A stretch of 64,000 bases of DNA, taken from assembly GCA_964386865.1 (NCBI GenBank), contig CAYLUN010000003.1, positions 124,001-188,000 on the forward strand. Reading direction: 5' to 3'. The stretch's first letter is position 1, and each line of letters begins with the position of its first letter. The notes beneath the pieces are model-generated. The model was not told the DNA's origin and ran no database searches. It saw only the letters and a program-made list of their open reading frames with translations. Shown here piece by piece: positions 55,249 to 63,503 of the stretch. The stretch is from CAYLUN01 sp964386865 (GTDB lineage Bacteria > Verrucomicrobiota > Kiritimatiellia > RFP12 > UBA1067). The position numbers and the translations under genes were made by a program.

Positions 55249-56441
55249 GCATGCGAAGCGGCTCGCGAGGACGTTCGTCCGCCAGCGCTGAAACCGCGCT
55301 GGAGGGCGGGTGTTCGAGCGGGCCGCCTTGCTGCGGGCCCGCTCGCGACCTGCCCTCGGCCGAGTTCGAGGGCCGGGTTCGCCGGCTCTGCGCGTGGCAG
55401 AGCCGTGAGCGTTTGGATGCGCTGCTGGTCGCCACGGACGTCAACCGCTACTACCTGACGGGGCTTGAAACGTCCAACGGCCTCTTCCTCTCCGAGCGCG
55501 GGCAGCCCCCCGCTTTCTACACGGATTTCCGCTACCTCGTGATGGCCAAGGGCCGGCTGACGTTCATGCCCTCCAAGAAGATATGGCGGCCTGCGGATGA
55601 GCCGGCCGTGCTCGCCGGGATGGGCGCGGCGTGGCGTCGCGTCGGGTACGAGGGCTCCCTGAGCGCGGCGCGGTTCAACAAGCTGAAAGAGGCGCTCCCG
55701 AAGGTCGAGTGGGTCGACGTCGGGCCCGAGCTGGCCGTCCTGCGATCCGTCAAATCCCGCGCCGAGCAGCGCGTCATCCGCGCGGCCGTTGCGGCGAACG
55801 ACCGGCTTTTCGCGGCGGCCCTGAGGCAGGCTGTTCCCGGCATGACGGAGTGGGAGATCCGCTTGGCCGTTCGGCGCGAGGCGGACCGGCTGGGGCAGGG
55901 CGAGGCCTTCGACACGATCGCCTGCGTGGGGCGCAACGCCGCCGAATGCCACCACCACCCCGACGAGACCGCGCTCAAGCAGGGGCAGCTCCTGCTGCTC
56001 GACTTGGGCGTCCGGGTTGACCACTACTGCTCGGATATGACGCGCACCGTCTTCTTGGGCAAGCCGCCGCCGGCGCTGCGCGACGTCCATCGCATCGTGC
56101 TCGAGGCGAACCGCAAGGCCGTCCGCGCGATCCGCCCGGGAAGGCGCTGCGACGAGATCGACGCGGTCGCGCGCGGGCACATCGAGAAGGCCGGCTACGG
56201 CGACCACTTCGGACACGGCCTTGGCCATTCGCTGGGGCTGGAGATCCACGAGTCGCCGAATTTCGCGTCCACCTGCAAGACCGTGCTCAAGCCCGGCATG
56301 GTGCTCACCGTCGAGCCCGGCATCTATCTACCCGGGCGGCTGGGCGTCCGCATCGAAGACGTGATTCTCGTCACGCGCGACGGGTGCGAGGTGCTCAGCC
56401 AAACCCCGCGCGAGCTTGCGCGGGATCCGGTTCTAGGTTGA
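55245..56441 (+). CDS. M24B aminopeptidase P-like (Xaa-Pro) peptidase
   Basis: This is a 398-aa enzyme translationally coupled to the M6 protease by an ATGA overlap. An N-terminal creatinase-type domain (LDALLVATDVNRYYLTGLETSNGLFLSERG) precedes the pita-bread fold. Dinuclear metal ligands are visible: Asp in LLLDLGVRVDHYC and SDMTRTVF, His in GHGLGHSLGLEIHE, Glu in VEPGIYLPG and Glu in VRIEDVIL. It removes N-terminal residues before proline in the cytoplasm, which suits uptake of peptides released by the upstream secreted protease. The first ~35 residues are low-complexity and may be non-native, so a later start is possible. The last codons run into GGTT heptamers. Confidence 0.92.
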   Translation: MSMRSGSRGRSSASAETALEGGCSSGPPCCGPARDLPSAEFEGRVRRLCAWQSRERLDALLVATDVNRYYLTGLETSNGLFLSERGQPPAFYTDFRYLVMAKGRLTFMPSKKIWRPADEPAVLAGMGAAWRRVGYEGSLSAARFNKLKEALPKVEWVDVGPELAVLRSVKSRAEQRVIRAAVAANDRLFAAALRQAVPGMTEWEIRLAVRREADRLGQGEAFDTIACVGRNAAECHHHPDETALKQGQLLLLDLGVRVDHYCSDMTRTVFLGKPPPALRDVHRIVLEANRKAVRAIRPGRRCDEIDAVARGHIEKAGYGDHFGHGLGHSLGLEIHESPNFASTCKTVLKPGMVLTVEPGIYLPGRLGVRIEDVILVTRDGCEVLSQTPRELARDPVLG

Positions 56442-56464
56442 AGAGGCTCAAGGTTCAGCGTTTG
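56429..56464. repeat. Heptamer-like tract across the peptidase stop codon
   Basis: GGTTCTA, GGTTGAA, a 9-nt break, GGTTCAG, CGTTTGG. The stop TGA is within the second unit, so the repeat forms the last codons of the gene. Confidence 0.5.
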
Positions 56465-56513
56465 GAACGGCGGCCTACCCCGTTCTCCTTCATCCGGTTT
56501 CGGTCGCTCTACC

Positions 56514-56548
56514 GCTGACCTCCGACCTCTGACCTCTGACCTCTGCGC
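56514..56548. repeat. Heptamer tandem repeat after cysE
   Basis: GCTGACC, TCCGACC, TCTGACC, TCTGACC, TCTGCGC: five units in exact register, ending one base before the cysE stop codon. Confidence 0.8.
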
Positions 56549-57457
<909 letters not shown>

Positions 57458-57459
57458 GT

Positions 57460-59259
57460 TCAGTCCCTCCTCGCGATCCTCACGGTCACTTTCGACGCGC
57501 CCAGGTTCCGCCACCCCAGGGCCAGAAACAGGCGCTCAGCGCAGTTGTCGCTCTCGCAGATCACGTCCAGAATCTCGATGTTGTCCTGGCGGCACAGATC
57601 CAAGAAGTCGTTCAGCGTGAACAGGTGGATGTTGGGCGTATCGTACCACTCGAAAGGTATCCGCTTGCTCTTGGGCATGCGGCCGTTTACGAGCATCTGC
57701 GCGCGCACTTCAAGGCTTGCGAAGTTCGGGAAGGTGATGACCGCCTCCCGGGCCACGCGCAGAATCTGGTGCAACAGCTCGCGCGGCCGCTTGATGGCCT
57801 GCAGGGTCTCGCTCAGGATCACGGTGTCGAAGCTGTTGTCGGGGATGATGGCCAGCCCGTCGTCGATATCCTCGAGCAGCAGGTCACACCCCGAGCCGAT
57901 GGCGCCGATGACGCGCTCCACGTCGATCTCCACGCCGTTGCCGCTGGCGCCGCGCAGGCTTCGGAGCGCGTTCAGCAGGGAGCCGTCGCCACACCCCAGA
58001 TCCAGAACCCGGCTGCCGGCCTGAATCAGGTCGATCACCCTGCGGTAGCGGTTCAGCTGATCGTCCCGGACGGGCGTGTCGGGCGTGCTCAGCGCCGGGC
58101 GCACGAAGGCTTGAACCACCCGCTTCAGGTCGCTGATATGAGTCAGAAACGCGTCGTGGCCCGCCTCCGCGTCGAGGTGGCAGTAGGAGACGCGCTTCTT
58201 CTGCCGCACGAGCGCCGTCACCAGCTCTTCCGACTGCTCGGGCATGAAGAGCCAGTCGCCGCTGAGCGACACAACCAACACGCGCGACGAGACATCGGCG
58301 AAGGCCGTCTCGAGCGAGCCGTAACGCTCCTCGACGTCGTATTCGTCCATCGCCAGCGTGATGTGCAGGTAGGAGTTGGCGTCGAAGCGCTGGATGAACT
58401 TCTCGCCCTGATACTGGAGGTAGCTCTCCACCTGGAAATAGGTGCCGAAGTTCCGCTCGACCGTGTTGCGGAAAGCGGTGTCGGCAGACAGCCACTCGGC
58501 CCGCTTCTCGCGCCCGAACTTGTCGTTCATCAGCTGCTGCGAGAGGTAGGTGATATGCGCTAGCTTGCGGGCGCTGGACAGGCCCTTGTGCGGCAGGTTC
58601 TCGCGGTCGTAGTAGTCGCCCTCGTTCCAGTTCGGATCGGAGATGATCGCGTGGCGGCCGACGATGTCAAAGGCCAGCGCCTGCGAATTGAGGCTGGCGG
58701 CGGACGCGACCACGATCGCGCGGTCCAGCTCGCTCGAGTAGCGGATCAGCCACTCCAGCACCTGCATGCCGCCGAAGCTGCCGCCCATCACCGCGGCCAG
58801 CCGCGTAATCCCAAGCTGCCGCAGGAACAGGCGGTGGATCTCGACGATGTCGCCCACGGTCATCTTGGGGAAGGCCGAGCCGTAGGGCTTACCGGTCTCG
58901 GGGCAGACCGAGGAGGGGCCGGTCGTGCCTTTGCAGCCGCCGAGGATGTTGGCGCAGATGACCTGGTAGTGGTTGGTGTCGATGCCCTTGCCCGGGCCGA
59001 TCAGCCCCTCCCACCAGCCGCTGGGCTCGCTCGTCCCCGGGCGCACGCCCGCCACATGGGCGTCGCCCGTCAGCGCGTGGCAGACGAACACCACATTATC
59101 GTTCGCGGGCGCGAGCTTTCCGCACCGCTCGTAGGCGACGTGAATCTCCGACAGCACGCCGCCCTTCTCAAACCGGAAGCCGCCCGGCGGGAGGTTCAGC
59201 TTGAGCGTGTGCGGCTCGACGACGCCGACCGTTGCTTCGTTGACTGTTTCTTGGGTCAT
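57460..59259 (-). CDS. metXW: MetX-MetW fusion: homoserine O-acyltransferase with methyltransferase-like domain
   Basis: This is a 599-aa fusion. Residues ~15-385 are MetX, an alpha/beta hydrolase that acylates homoserine: VFVCHALTGDAHVAG, nucleophile Ser161 in MGGSFGGMQVLEW, Asp in SGDWLFMPEQ and His in EAGHDAFL. Residues ~395-599 are MetW, usually a separate protein required for MetX activity: VIDLIQAGSRVLDLGCGDGSLL, VEIDVERV, DNSFDTVILSETLQAI and FPNFASLEVRAQMLVNGRMPKSKRIPFEWYDTPNIHLFTLNDF. Fusion fixes the partners at 1:1. ATG 59259 is preceded by AAGAGG at 3 nt; a GTG at 59271 is the alternative. An extended -10 (TGCTATTCT) ends about 25 nt upstream. cysE follows directly. Confidence 0.93.
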   Translation of the reverse strand: MTQETVNEATVGVVEPHTLKLNLPPGGFRFEKGGVLSEIHVAYERCGKLAPANDNVVFVCHALTGDAHVAGVRPGTSEPSGWWEGLIGPGKGIDTNHYQVICANILGGCKGTTGPSSVCPETGKPYGSAFPKMTVGDIVEIHRLFLRQLGITRLAAVMGGSFGGMQVLEWLIRYSSELDRAIVVASAASLNSQALAFDIVGRHAIISDPNWNEGDYYDRENLPHKGLSSARKLAHITYLSQQLMNDKFGREKRAEWLSADTAFRNTVERNFGTYFQVESYLQYQGEKFIQRFDANSYLHITLAMDEYDVEERYGSLETAFADVSSRVLVVSLSGDWLFMPEQSEELVTALVRQKKRVSYCHLDAEAGHDAFLTHISDLKRVVQAFVRPALSTPDTPVRDDQLNRYRRVIDLIQAGSRVLDLGCGDGSLLNALRSLRGASGNGVEIDVERVIGAIGSGCDLLLEDIDDGLAIIPDNSFDTVILSETLQAIKRPRELLHQILRVAREAVITFPNFASLEVRAQMLVNGRMPKSKRIPFEWYDTPNIHLFTLNDFLDLCRQDNIEILDVICESDNCAERLFLALGWRNLGASKVTVRIARRD

Positions 59260-59283
59260 AGTCCTCTTCACATGCGAATACTA

Positions 59284-59292
59284 AGAATAGCA
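59284..59292 (-). promoter_or_regulatory. Extended -10 promoter of metX-metW
   Basis: Minus strand TG-C-TATTCT. There is no good -35 at 16-18 nt. The start point would be near 59277, about 18 nt before the ATG. Confidence 0.45.
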
Positions 59293-59333
59293 CGGAGACG
59301 GACGCCATCGCCAGCGAAACCACGCAGCAGCTC

Positions 59334-59564
59334 GTAATCGGCTGGTGACTGGGGAGTGCGAAATAGGGCGCGTTTAAGGCTAGGAGGGCGGGCGCCCCCG
59401 CCCGCCAAAGCGGCGTTTATACGAAAGTCTGCAAGCGGTTGCTCCACGTTTGGCCGCGCGTCCGCCTTGCGCAGGCTTTCGCACTGCGGGCGAGGGCGCC
59501 CGCACTCCCAGTGGCCCCACATACGACACGCACGAACCTCGCACCCCGGCCACCAACCGATTAC
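59334..59564. repeat. 231-bp MITE-like element with terminal inverted repeats
   Basis: GTAATCGGCTGGTG (59334-59347) and its inverted partner CACCAACCGATTAC (59551-59564) match at 13 of 14 positions, and similarity continues about 15 nt inwards with gaps. Inside are two perfect 8-bp-stem hairpins: GGCGGGCG-CCCC-CGCCCGCC (59387-59406) and TGCGGGCG-AGGG-CGCCCGCA (59485-59504). It fills the 312-nt gap between metX-metW and the ThiH-like gene; no coding frame is supported. Confidence 0.55.
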
Positions 59565-59571
59565 CAGCAAC

Positions 59572-60705
59572 TTACCGCCTCGCGTAGGAGCGGTCCCAGT
59601 CCTTCATCACCGGATCGAAGCCGAGCGCAGAGATGGCCGCCGCGACCTCAGGCAGGGAGCGCGAGTCGGCCACCTCGAACTGCGCCTCCGCCTCCGTCTT
59701 CCCGGTGTAGCCGCCGGGCGTGGTTTTGGCGCCGGCCGACATCTTGGTCGCGGCGAGCCGCACGAGCCGCTCCCGGAAGCCGGGCAGCTCGCGCGTCGAG
59801 AGCGTCATGGTCACGTCCGGAAGCTGGACGCGCAGCGCGCACATGAGCTGCACGAGGTGAGCGTCCGACACCGGGTGCGGCGGCGGCACGCACCCGTGGG
59901 CCGGCCGCATGCGCGGGAACGAGATCGCCACCGACGAGCGCCAGTGACGGCGCTGGAGGTAGGCGGCGTGCAGCCCGAGGTAGAACCCCTCCTCGCGCCA
60001 GTCGTTGATCCCCAGCAGCGCGCCCAGCCCGACGAAAGTCAGGCCGGCCAGCGCGCCGCGCTCGAAAGAGTCGATGCGGTTCGCGTAGTCCCGCTTGGGG
60101 CCGCTCGGGTGGTACTGGGCGTACACCTCCGGGTTGTAGCTCTCCTGAAACATGGTCATGCCGTCCACACCCGCCTCGGCCAGCAGCCGGTACTCGTCGA
60201 GCGTGAGCGAGTAGATCTCGATCTGGACGGAGGCGAAGCGCGCGCGGATGCGGCGCGTGAGCTCGGCGAAGTAGGCCGGCGGCGTGTTCGTGCGGTCTTC
60301 GCCGGCGACGAGCAGGAGGTGCCCGAAGCCCTGGCCGGCGAGGCACTCGGCTTCGGCGACGGCCTCGTCGAGCGTCAGCGCGCGGCGCACGGTGCCGCGC
60401 GTGGCGCGGTTGAAGCCGCAGTAGCTGCAGCCGTTGTTGCAGTAGTTGGAGACGTAGAGCGGCGCGAAGAACTGGACGGCCTGCCCGAAGCGCTGGCGCG
60501 TCCAGTGCGCGGAGAGCTGTGCCAGCGGCTCGAGGAGAGGCTCGGCGGCGGGCGAGACCAGCGCGGCGAGGTGGCGCGGGTCGAAGCGGCCGGCCGCCGC
60601 AAGGGCCGCGGCCACGTCGTCCGCAGTGCTCGCGTGTATGAGCGCCTGCACGCGCGCGGGCGGCCAGTCGGCGAGGAGGTCGCGGAAGTGAGGGGTTTGG
60701 GTCAT
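59572..60705 (-). CDS. thiH: ThiH-like radical SAM enzyme (2-iminoacetate synthase family)
   Basis: This is a 377-aa protein from ATG 60705. It carries the radical-SAM cluster CNNGCSYCGF (C-x3-C-x2-C, ~residues 89-97), preceded by FFAPLYVSNY. The ThiH/biotin-synthase-like barrel follows: GHLLLVAGEDRTNTPPAYF, VQIEIYSLTLDEYRLLAEAGVDGMTMFQESYN, FVGLGALLGINDWREEGFYLGLHAAYL, and the C-terminal AGAKTTPGGYTGKTEAEAQFEVAD. ThiH cleaves tyrosine to dehydroglycine for the thiazole of thiamine. No other thi gene is seen here, so a related tyrosine-lyase role (such as HydG) was considered; the HydG C-terminal Cys motif is absent. The leader is C-rich heptamer DNA with no Shine-Dalgarno. Confidence 0.85.
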   Translation of the reverse strand: MTQTPHFRDLLADWPPARVQALIHASTADDVAAALAAAGRFDPRHLAALVSPAAEPLLEPLAQLSAHWTRQRFGQAVQFFAPLYVSNYCNNGCSYCGFNRATRGTVRRALTLDEAVAEAECLAGQGFGHLLLVAGEDRTNTPPAYFAELTRRIRARFASVQIEIYSLTLDEYRLLAEAGVDGMTMFQESYNPEVYAQYHPSGPKRDYANRIDSFERGALAGLTFVGLGALLGINDWREEGFYLGLHAAYLQRRHWRSSVAISFPRMRPAHGCVPPPHPVSDAHLVQLMCALRVQLPDVTMTLSTRELPGFRERLVRLAATKMSAGAKTTPGGYTGKTEAEAQFEVADSRSLPEVAAAISALGFDPVMKDWDRSYARR

Positions 60706-60728
60706 GGGGTTGGGGGAGCGGTTGGAGA

Positions 60729-60773
60729 GGTTCACGGTTCAGAGGTTGGGAAAGTTCACGGTTCAGGGGTTGG
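60729..60773. repeat. Heptamer tract between thiH and the zinc-ribbon gene
   Basis: GGTTCAC-GGTTCAG-AGGTTGG, three spacer bases, AGTTCAC-GGTTCAG-GGGTTGG. This is two copies of a three-heptamer block, 24 nt apart. The tract also encodes the last PTPEP residues and stop of the upstream gene. Confidence 0.75.
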
Positions 60774-61139
60774 GGAGGGCGGCTTCGGCTCGGCCTTCTT
60801 TTCGAAGCGGACGCAGAGATCGGTGGCCTGCGTCTCCCGGTTCATCAGCCCGCAGCGCTGGCTGAACGGATTGACGACGAAGTGTCGGCACCAGCCGCAG
60901 CTCCTCTGGCGCTCGTCGTCGCTGAAGACGGACAGCGCGCGCGGCCTGTCGGCCTCCGTGAAAACGCGCGGCCGCTCCGCGCCGCGCACGAACGGCGTGT
61001 CGGAGGCCGACGCGTAGCGCGCGCCGCACGCGGTGCACACAAAAGCCTCGCCGGTTTTTTTGAAGCCGTCATAGACGGGCTCGGCGCGGACAAGCGCGCG
61101 CTCGCCGCAGGAAGAACAGAGGATCTCCATCGATTTCAT
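60756..61139 (-). CDS. Double zinc-ribbon hypothetical protein
   Basis: This is a 127-aa protein from ATG 61139 (MKSMEILCSSCG). It has two metal-binding-like pairs at the N-terminus, CSSCGE and CTACGA (residues ~8-43). A second group, CGWCRHFVVNPFSQRCGLMNRETQATDLC (~residues 82-110), resembles small Cys clusters that hold zinc or iron-sulfur. The C-terminus is Lys/Pro-rich (KKAEPKPPSPTPEP), and its last codons are heptamer-repeat DNA. No enzyme signature is visible; a nucleic-acid or protein-binding ribbon is likely. A longer frame to 61232 exists but lacks ribosome-binding support. It shares direction with the ThiH-like gene, separated by the repeat. Confidence 0.7.
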   Translation of the reverse strand: MKSMEILCSSCGERALVRAEPVYDGFKKTGEAFVCTACGARYASASDTPFVRGAERPRVFTEADRPRALSVFSDDERQRSCGWCRHFVVNPFSQRCGLMNRETQATDLCVRFEKKAEPKPPSPTPEP

Positions 61140-61204
61140 AACGCATCCGCAGGTCGTGTGTGCGCGTGTGGCGAAGGCTGTGACTCCGCCGTGAACAGCG
61201 CAAG

Positions 61205-61232
61205 AGTGTAGCCGACGCGGGTGTGGAAACAA
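61205..61232 (-). promoter_or_regulatory. Candidate promoter of the zinc-ribbon gene
   Basis: Minus strand: TTGTTT (61227-61232), 16-nt spacer, TACACT (61205-61210). The leader is about 60 nt. Confidence 0.4.
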
Positions 61233-61296
61233 GCCGAAAAAAATACATAGCCGCTCCGGCCCGCCCGCAGAACGGTTTGCTTATCCTCGCGCGTGC

Positions 61297-61323
61297 GGCG
61301 CCTCGCGGCAGGCGCGAGGCGCC
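61297..61323. repeat. Perfect 10-bp GC hairpin
   Basis: GGCGCCTCGC and GCGAGGCGCC around a GGCAGGC loop, followed by a G8 run. There is no T-run on either side, so its role is unknown. It separates the divergent zinc-ribbon and histone-like genes. Confidence 0.6.
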
Positions 61324-61460
61324 GGGGGGGGAGCGGGCGAAACGCGAAAAAACGGCATTTTCATTGGGATTTTTCTAAATTTTTGAAAGAAGTGAACGGT
61401 TTCGAGCCGCTGCGGCGCCGCGCGCGCAGAAGGATTTTTTCGATTTTTCGAAAACTGTTC

Positions 61461-61490
61461 TTGATTTTTTCCGAACAACGATTACAGTAT
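61461..61490 (+). promoter_or_regulatory. Promoter of the histone-like gene, preceded by T-tracts
   Basis: TTGATT (61461-61466), then TACAGT (61483-61488, 16-nt spacer) or CAGTAT (61485-61490, 18-nt spacer). From 61347 to 61475 there are repeated A/T runs of 4-6, several roughly one helical turn apart, as in curved upstream DNA. Confidence 0.45.
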
Positions 61491-61507
61491 CGCTAAAACA
61501 ACATTTT

Positions 61508-61530
61508 GCTGCATTGTCTTGTAATGCAGC
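61508..61530 (+). other. 5'-UTR hairpin of the histone-like mRNA
   Basis: GCTGCATT and AATGCAGC form a perfect 8-bp stem with a GTCTTGT loop, ending 44 nt before the ATG. It may protect the message or act as a regulatory element. Confidence 0.55.
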
Positions 61531-61574
61531 GAGATCTTGTTTGACTGGTTCATCACAACAGAAAGGATAGCGCA

Positions 61575-61739
61575 ATGGCCACAGCAAAGAAGGCAGCTCC
61601 TGCGAAGAAGGCAGCACCCGCGAAGAAAGCGGCGCCTGCGAAGAAAGCAGCTCCTGCCAAGAAGGCTGCTCCTGCGAAGAAAGCTGCTCCTAAGGCGGCT
61701 GCGAAGAAAGCCCCTGCCAAGAAGGCAGCTAAGAAGTAG
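61575..61739 (+). CDS. Lys/Ala/Pro-rich histone H1-like DNA-binding protein
   Basis: This 54-aa protein, MATAKKAAP followed by five exact AKKAAP hexapeptides and KAAAKKAPAKKAAKK, is easily missed because of its length. AAAGGA lies 8 nt before the ATG, and a strong terminator follows the TAG. Composition is only Lys, Ala, Pro plus one Met and one Thr, as in the C-terminal tails of histone H1, chlamydial Hc1/Hc2 and AlgP. The positive, unstructured chain should bind DNA non-specifically and compact the nucleoid. Synonymous codons vary between repeats (GCT/GCA/GCG, AAG/AAA), so the peptide repeat is kept by selection rather than by recent DNA duplication. The AT-rich upstream DNA suggests strong expression. 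Confidence 0.85.
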   Translation: MATAKKAAPAKKAAPAKKAAPAKKAAPAKKAAPAKKAAPKAAAKKAPAKKAAKK

Positions 61740-61763
61740 TAGGAACTCGCGCATAAAGAAAAG

Positions 61764-61796
61764 CACTCCTGCGGTTCGTCCGCAGGAGTGTTTTTT
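61764..61796 (+). terminator. Intrinsic terminator of the histone-like gene
   Basis: CACTCCTGCGG / CCGCAGGAGTG, a perfect 11-bp stem with a TTCGT loop, followed by TTTTTT. The reverse side ends in CTTTTC, so weak action on the convergent purM transcript is possible. Confidence 0.95.
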
Positions 61797-61838
61797 CTTT
61801 TGTGAAGAGAGCGGCGCGGCGGCCGCGAAAGGCCGGCC

Positions 61839-62891
61839 TCAGCGGTCGCGGTAGACGACCTTCTTCTGGCCCTTCTCGATCGCGCCGATGATGAGCGGCA
61901 TCTGGTGCTGCGCCTTCAGCAGGTTCAGCGCGGCGGTGGCGTCCTTGGCGCGCACGGCGATGACGTAGCCGATGCCCATGTTGAAGACGCGGTACATCTC
62001 GTCGTGGTCGACCTTGCCCTGGCGCTCGACGAACGTGAAGATCGTGGGCGCCCGCCAGCTGTTGCGGTCGATCACGGCGTTACAGTTCGCCGGCAGCACG
62101 CGCGGGATGTTGTCCACGAAGCCGCCTCCGGTGATGTGCGCCATGCCGCGCACAGGCACTTTGGCCAGGAGCGCCGAGACGGGCTTGAGGAAGCTGCGGT
62201 GGACGGCTAGCAGCGCGTCGGTGACGGTCATGTGCGTGCCGGGGATGTGATCCTGCGGGGTCAGGCCGCACTGGTCGAAGATCACCTTGCGCGCGAGCGA
62301 GAAGCCGTTGGTCTGGAGGCCGCCCGAGGGCAGCCCGATCAGCACGTCGCCGGGCTTAATCTCCTTGCCGGTGATGACCTTCTTCTTCTCCACGACGCCG
62401 ACGATCGTGCCGACCAGGTCGTACTCGCCGAGGGGGTAGAGGCCGGGCATCTCGGCGGTCTCGCCGCCGAGCAGCGCGCAGCCGTTCTCCTTGCAGGCCT
62501 TGACGAGGCCGGAGATGACCTCCGTGAAGACGGCGGTGTCGAAGCGGGCCGTGCCGATGTAGTCCATGAAGAAGAGCGGCTTGGCGCCCTGCACCAGAAT
62601 GTCGTTGACGCAGTGGTTGACGATGTCCTGCCCCACGGTGTCGTGCTTCTTGGCGAGGACCGCGACCTTCAGCTTGGTTCCCACGCCGTCCGTGCTCGCC
62701 ACCAGGAGGCTCTCTTTGCCGGGCGAGTGGAAGAGCCCGCCGAAACTGCCGATCCCGCCGACGACGCCTTTGGTCGTGGTGGTCGAGACCATCTTCTTGA
62801 TGATCTCGATGCCGGACATTTTCGAGTCGATGTCCACCCCGGCCTGCGCGTAAGCCGAGAGTTTTTGGGCGTGGGCTGGCTGTTTTAACAT
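61839..62891 (-). CDS. purM: Phosphoribosylformylglycinamidine cyclo-ligase
   Basis: This 350-aa enzyme closes the imidazole ring in purine synthesis: ATP-dependent conversion of FGAM to AIR. Landmarks are YAQAGVDIDSKMSGIEIIKKMV, IGSFGGLFH, LVASTDGVGTKLKVA, VNDILVQGAKPLFFMDYIG, LLGGETAEMPGLY, PGDVLIGLPSGGLQTNGFSLAR, AHITGGGFVDNIPRVLP and VFNMGIGYVIAV. ATG 62891 (MLKQPAH) has AGAGG at 7 nt; an in-frame extension to 62936 is not needed. Its promoter is TGGAAA-17-TATTTT, with the extended TGC before the -10. Monocistronic. Length is that of the family. Confidence 0.96.
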   Translation of the reverse strand: MLKQPAHAQKLSAYAQAGVDIDSKMSGIEIIKKMVSTTTTKGVVGGIGSFGGLFHSPGKESLLVASTDGVGTKLKVAVLAKKHDTVGQDIVNHCVNDILVQGAKPLFFMDYIGTARFDTAVFTEVISGLVKACKENGCALLGGETAEMPGLYPLGEYDLVGTIVGVVEKKKVITGKEIKPGDVLIGLPSGGLQTNGFSLARKVIFDQCGLTPQDHIPGTHMTVTDALLAVHRSFLKPVSALLAKVPVRGMAHITGGGFVDNIPRVLPANCNAVIDRNSWRAPTIFTFVERQGKVDHDEMYRVFNMGIGYVIAVRAKDATAALNLLKAQHQMPLIIGAIEKGQKKVVYRDR

Positions 62892-62934
62892 CCTCGTGCC
62901 TCTCGTTCCGTTGAAAAGTTCCAAGATTGGCCGC

Positions 62935-62963
62935 AAAATAGCACGTCTGGCCGAGCATTTCCA
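62935..62963 (-). promoter_or_regulatory. Promoter of purM
   Basis: Minus strand: TGGAAA (62958-62963, 4/6 match), 17-nt spacer, TATTTT (62935-62940) with TGC before it. The leader is about 37 nt. Confidence 0.5.
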
Positions 62964-62988
62964 GTGAAAAAATCAGAACCTAAGGATC

Positions 62989-63470
62989 ATGGGCTGGCTG
63001 CTCACGAACAAGGTCTATGCCGATGGCTTACGCGTCACCTACGCCGATGAGCCCCCCCGGCTGCTTCGCCGCCCGCGCGTGGGCGAGCGACGTCACGGCA
63101 ACGCATGAACGCGAAGCTCGCGGCCTGCTCGTTTCGGCGGGCTACCCCGACGCCACGGACGGCAGCGGCGTCGCGTTGAGAACCGAGGTCGGCGACCGCA
63201 TTCTCATATTCGAAAATGGGGCGTACTCGTTCCTTTTCTCCCAAGGACTGAGCCTAGATCCTGCGGCGACGGGATGAAGGCAGCTATGGGTCCGAGACGC
63301 TCAAGAGCACCGCCCAGTCGCTCATGAGGCTCGGCGCCAAGGACGCAATAGTTCCCGAGCCTGAAGGCGGCGGCACACGATCGTTGAGCAGGCAGTCGAT
63401 GCCGTGACGAAAGTGGTCATAGCAAACTTGGCCACGCTCAAGAAGGTGGAGGTGATAAGCTGCCCGAGTA
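62989..63470 (+). pseudogene. Frameshifted gene relic
   Basis: Protein-like text continues through three frames. First comes a 39-codon start, MGWLLTNKVYADGLRV. Another frame then gives REARGLLVSAGYPDATDG...VALRTEVGDRILIFENGAYSFLF up to a stop at 63277. A third gives DEGSYGSETLKSTAQSLMRLGAKDAIVPEPEGGG, and near 63376 the text resumes as TIVEQAVDAVTKVVIANLATLKKVEVIS. Each shift needs an indel, as expected of a decaying gene. The original protein family is not recognised. The alternative is chance frames in GC-rich DNA, but the alternation of hydrophobic and charged residues argues for a real ancestor. Confidence 0.45.
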
Positions 63471-63503
63471 GCGCTACGCGAAGTTCGCGGCGCATCACCG
63501 CCA

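Noticed and set aside
59572..60705. HydG as a name for the radical SAM protein
   Set aside because: The C-terminal auxiliary cluster Cys motif of HydG is absent, and no hydrogenase maturation genes are nearby.
61297..61323. Intrinsic terminator
   Set aside because: The stem is perfect, but it is followed by G8 (plus) or a GC-rich sequence (minus), not by a T-run.
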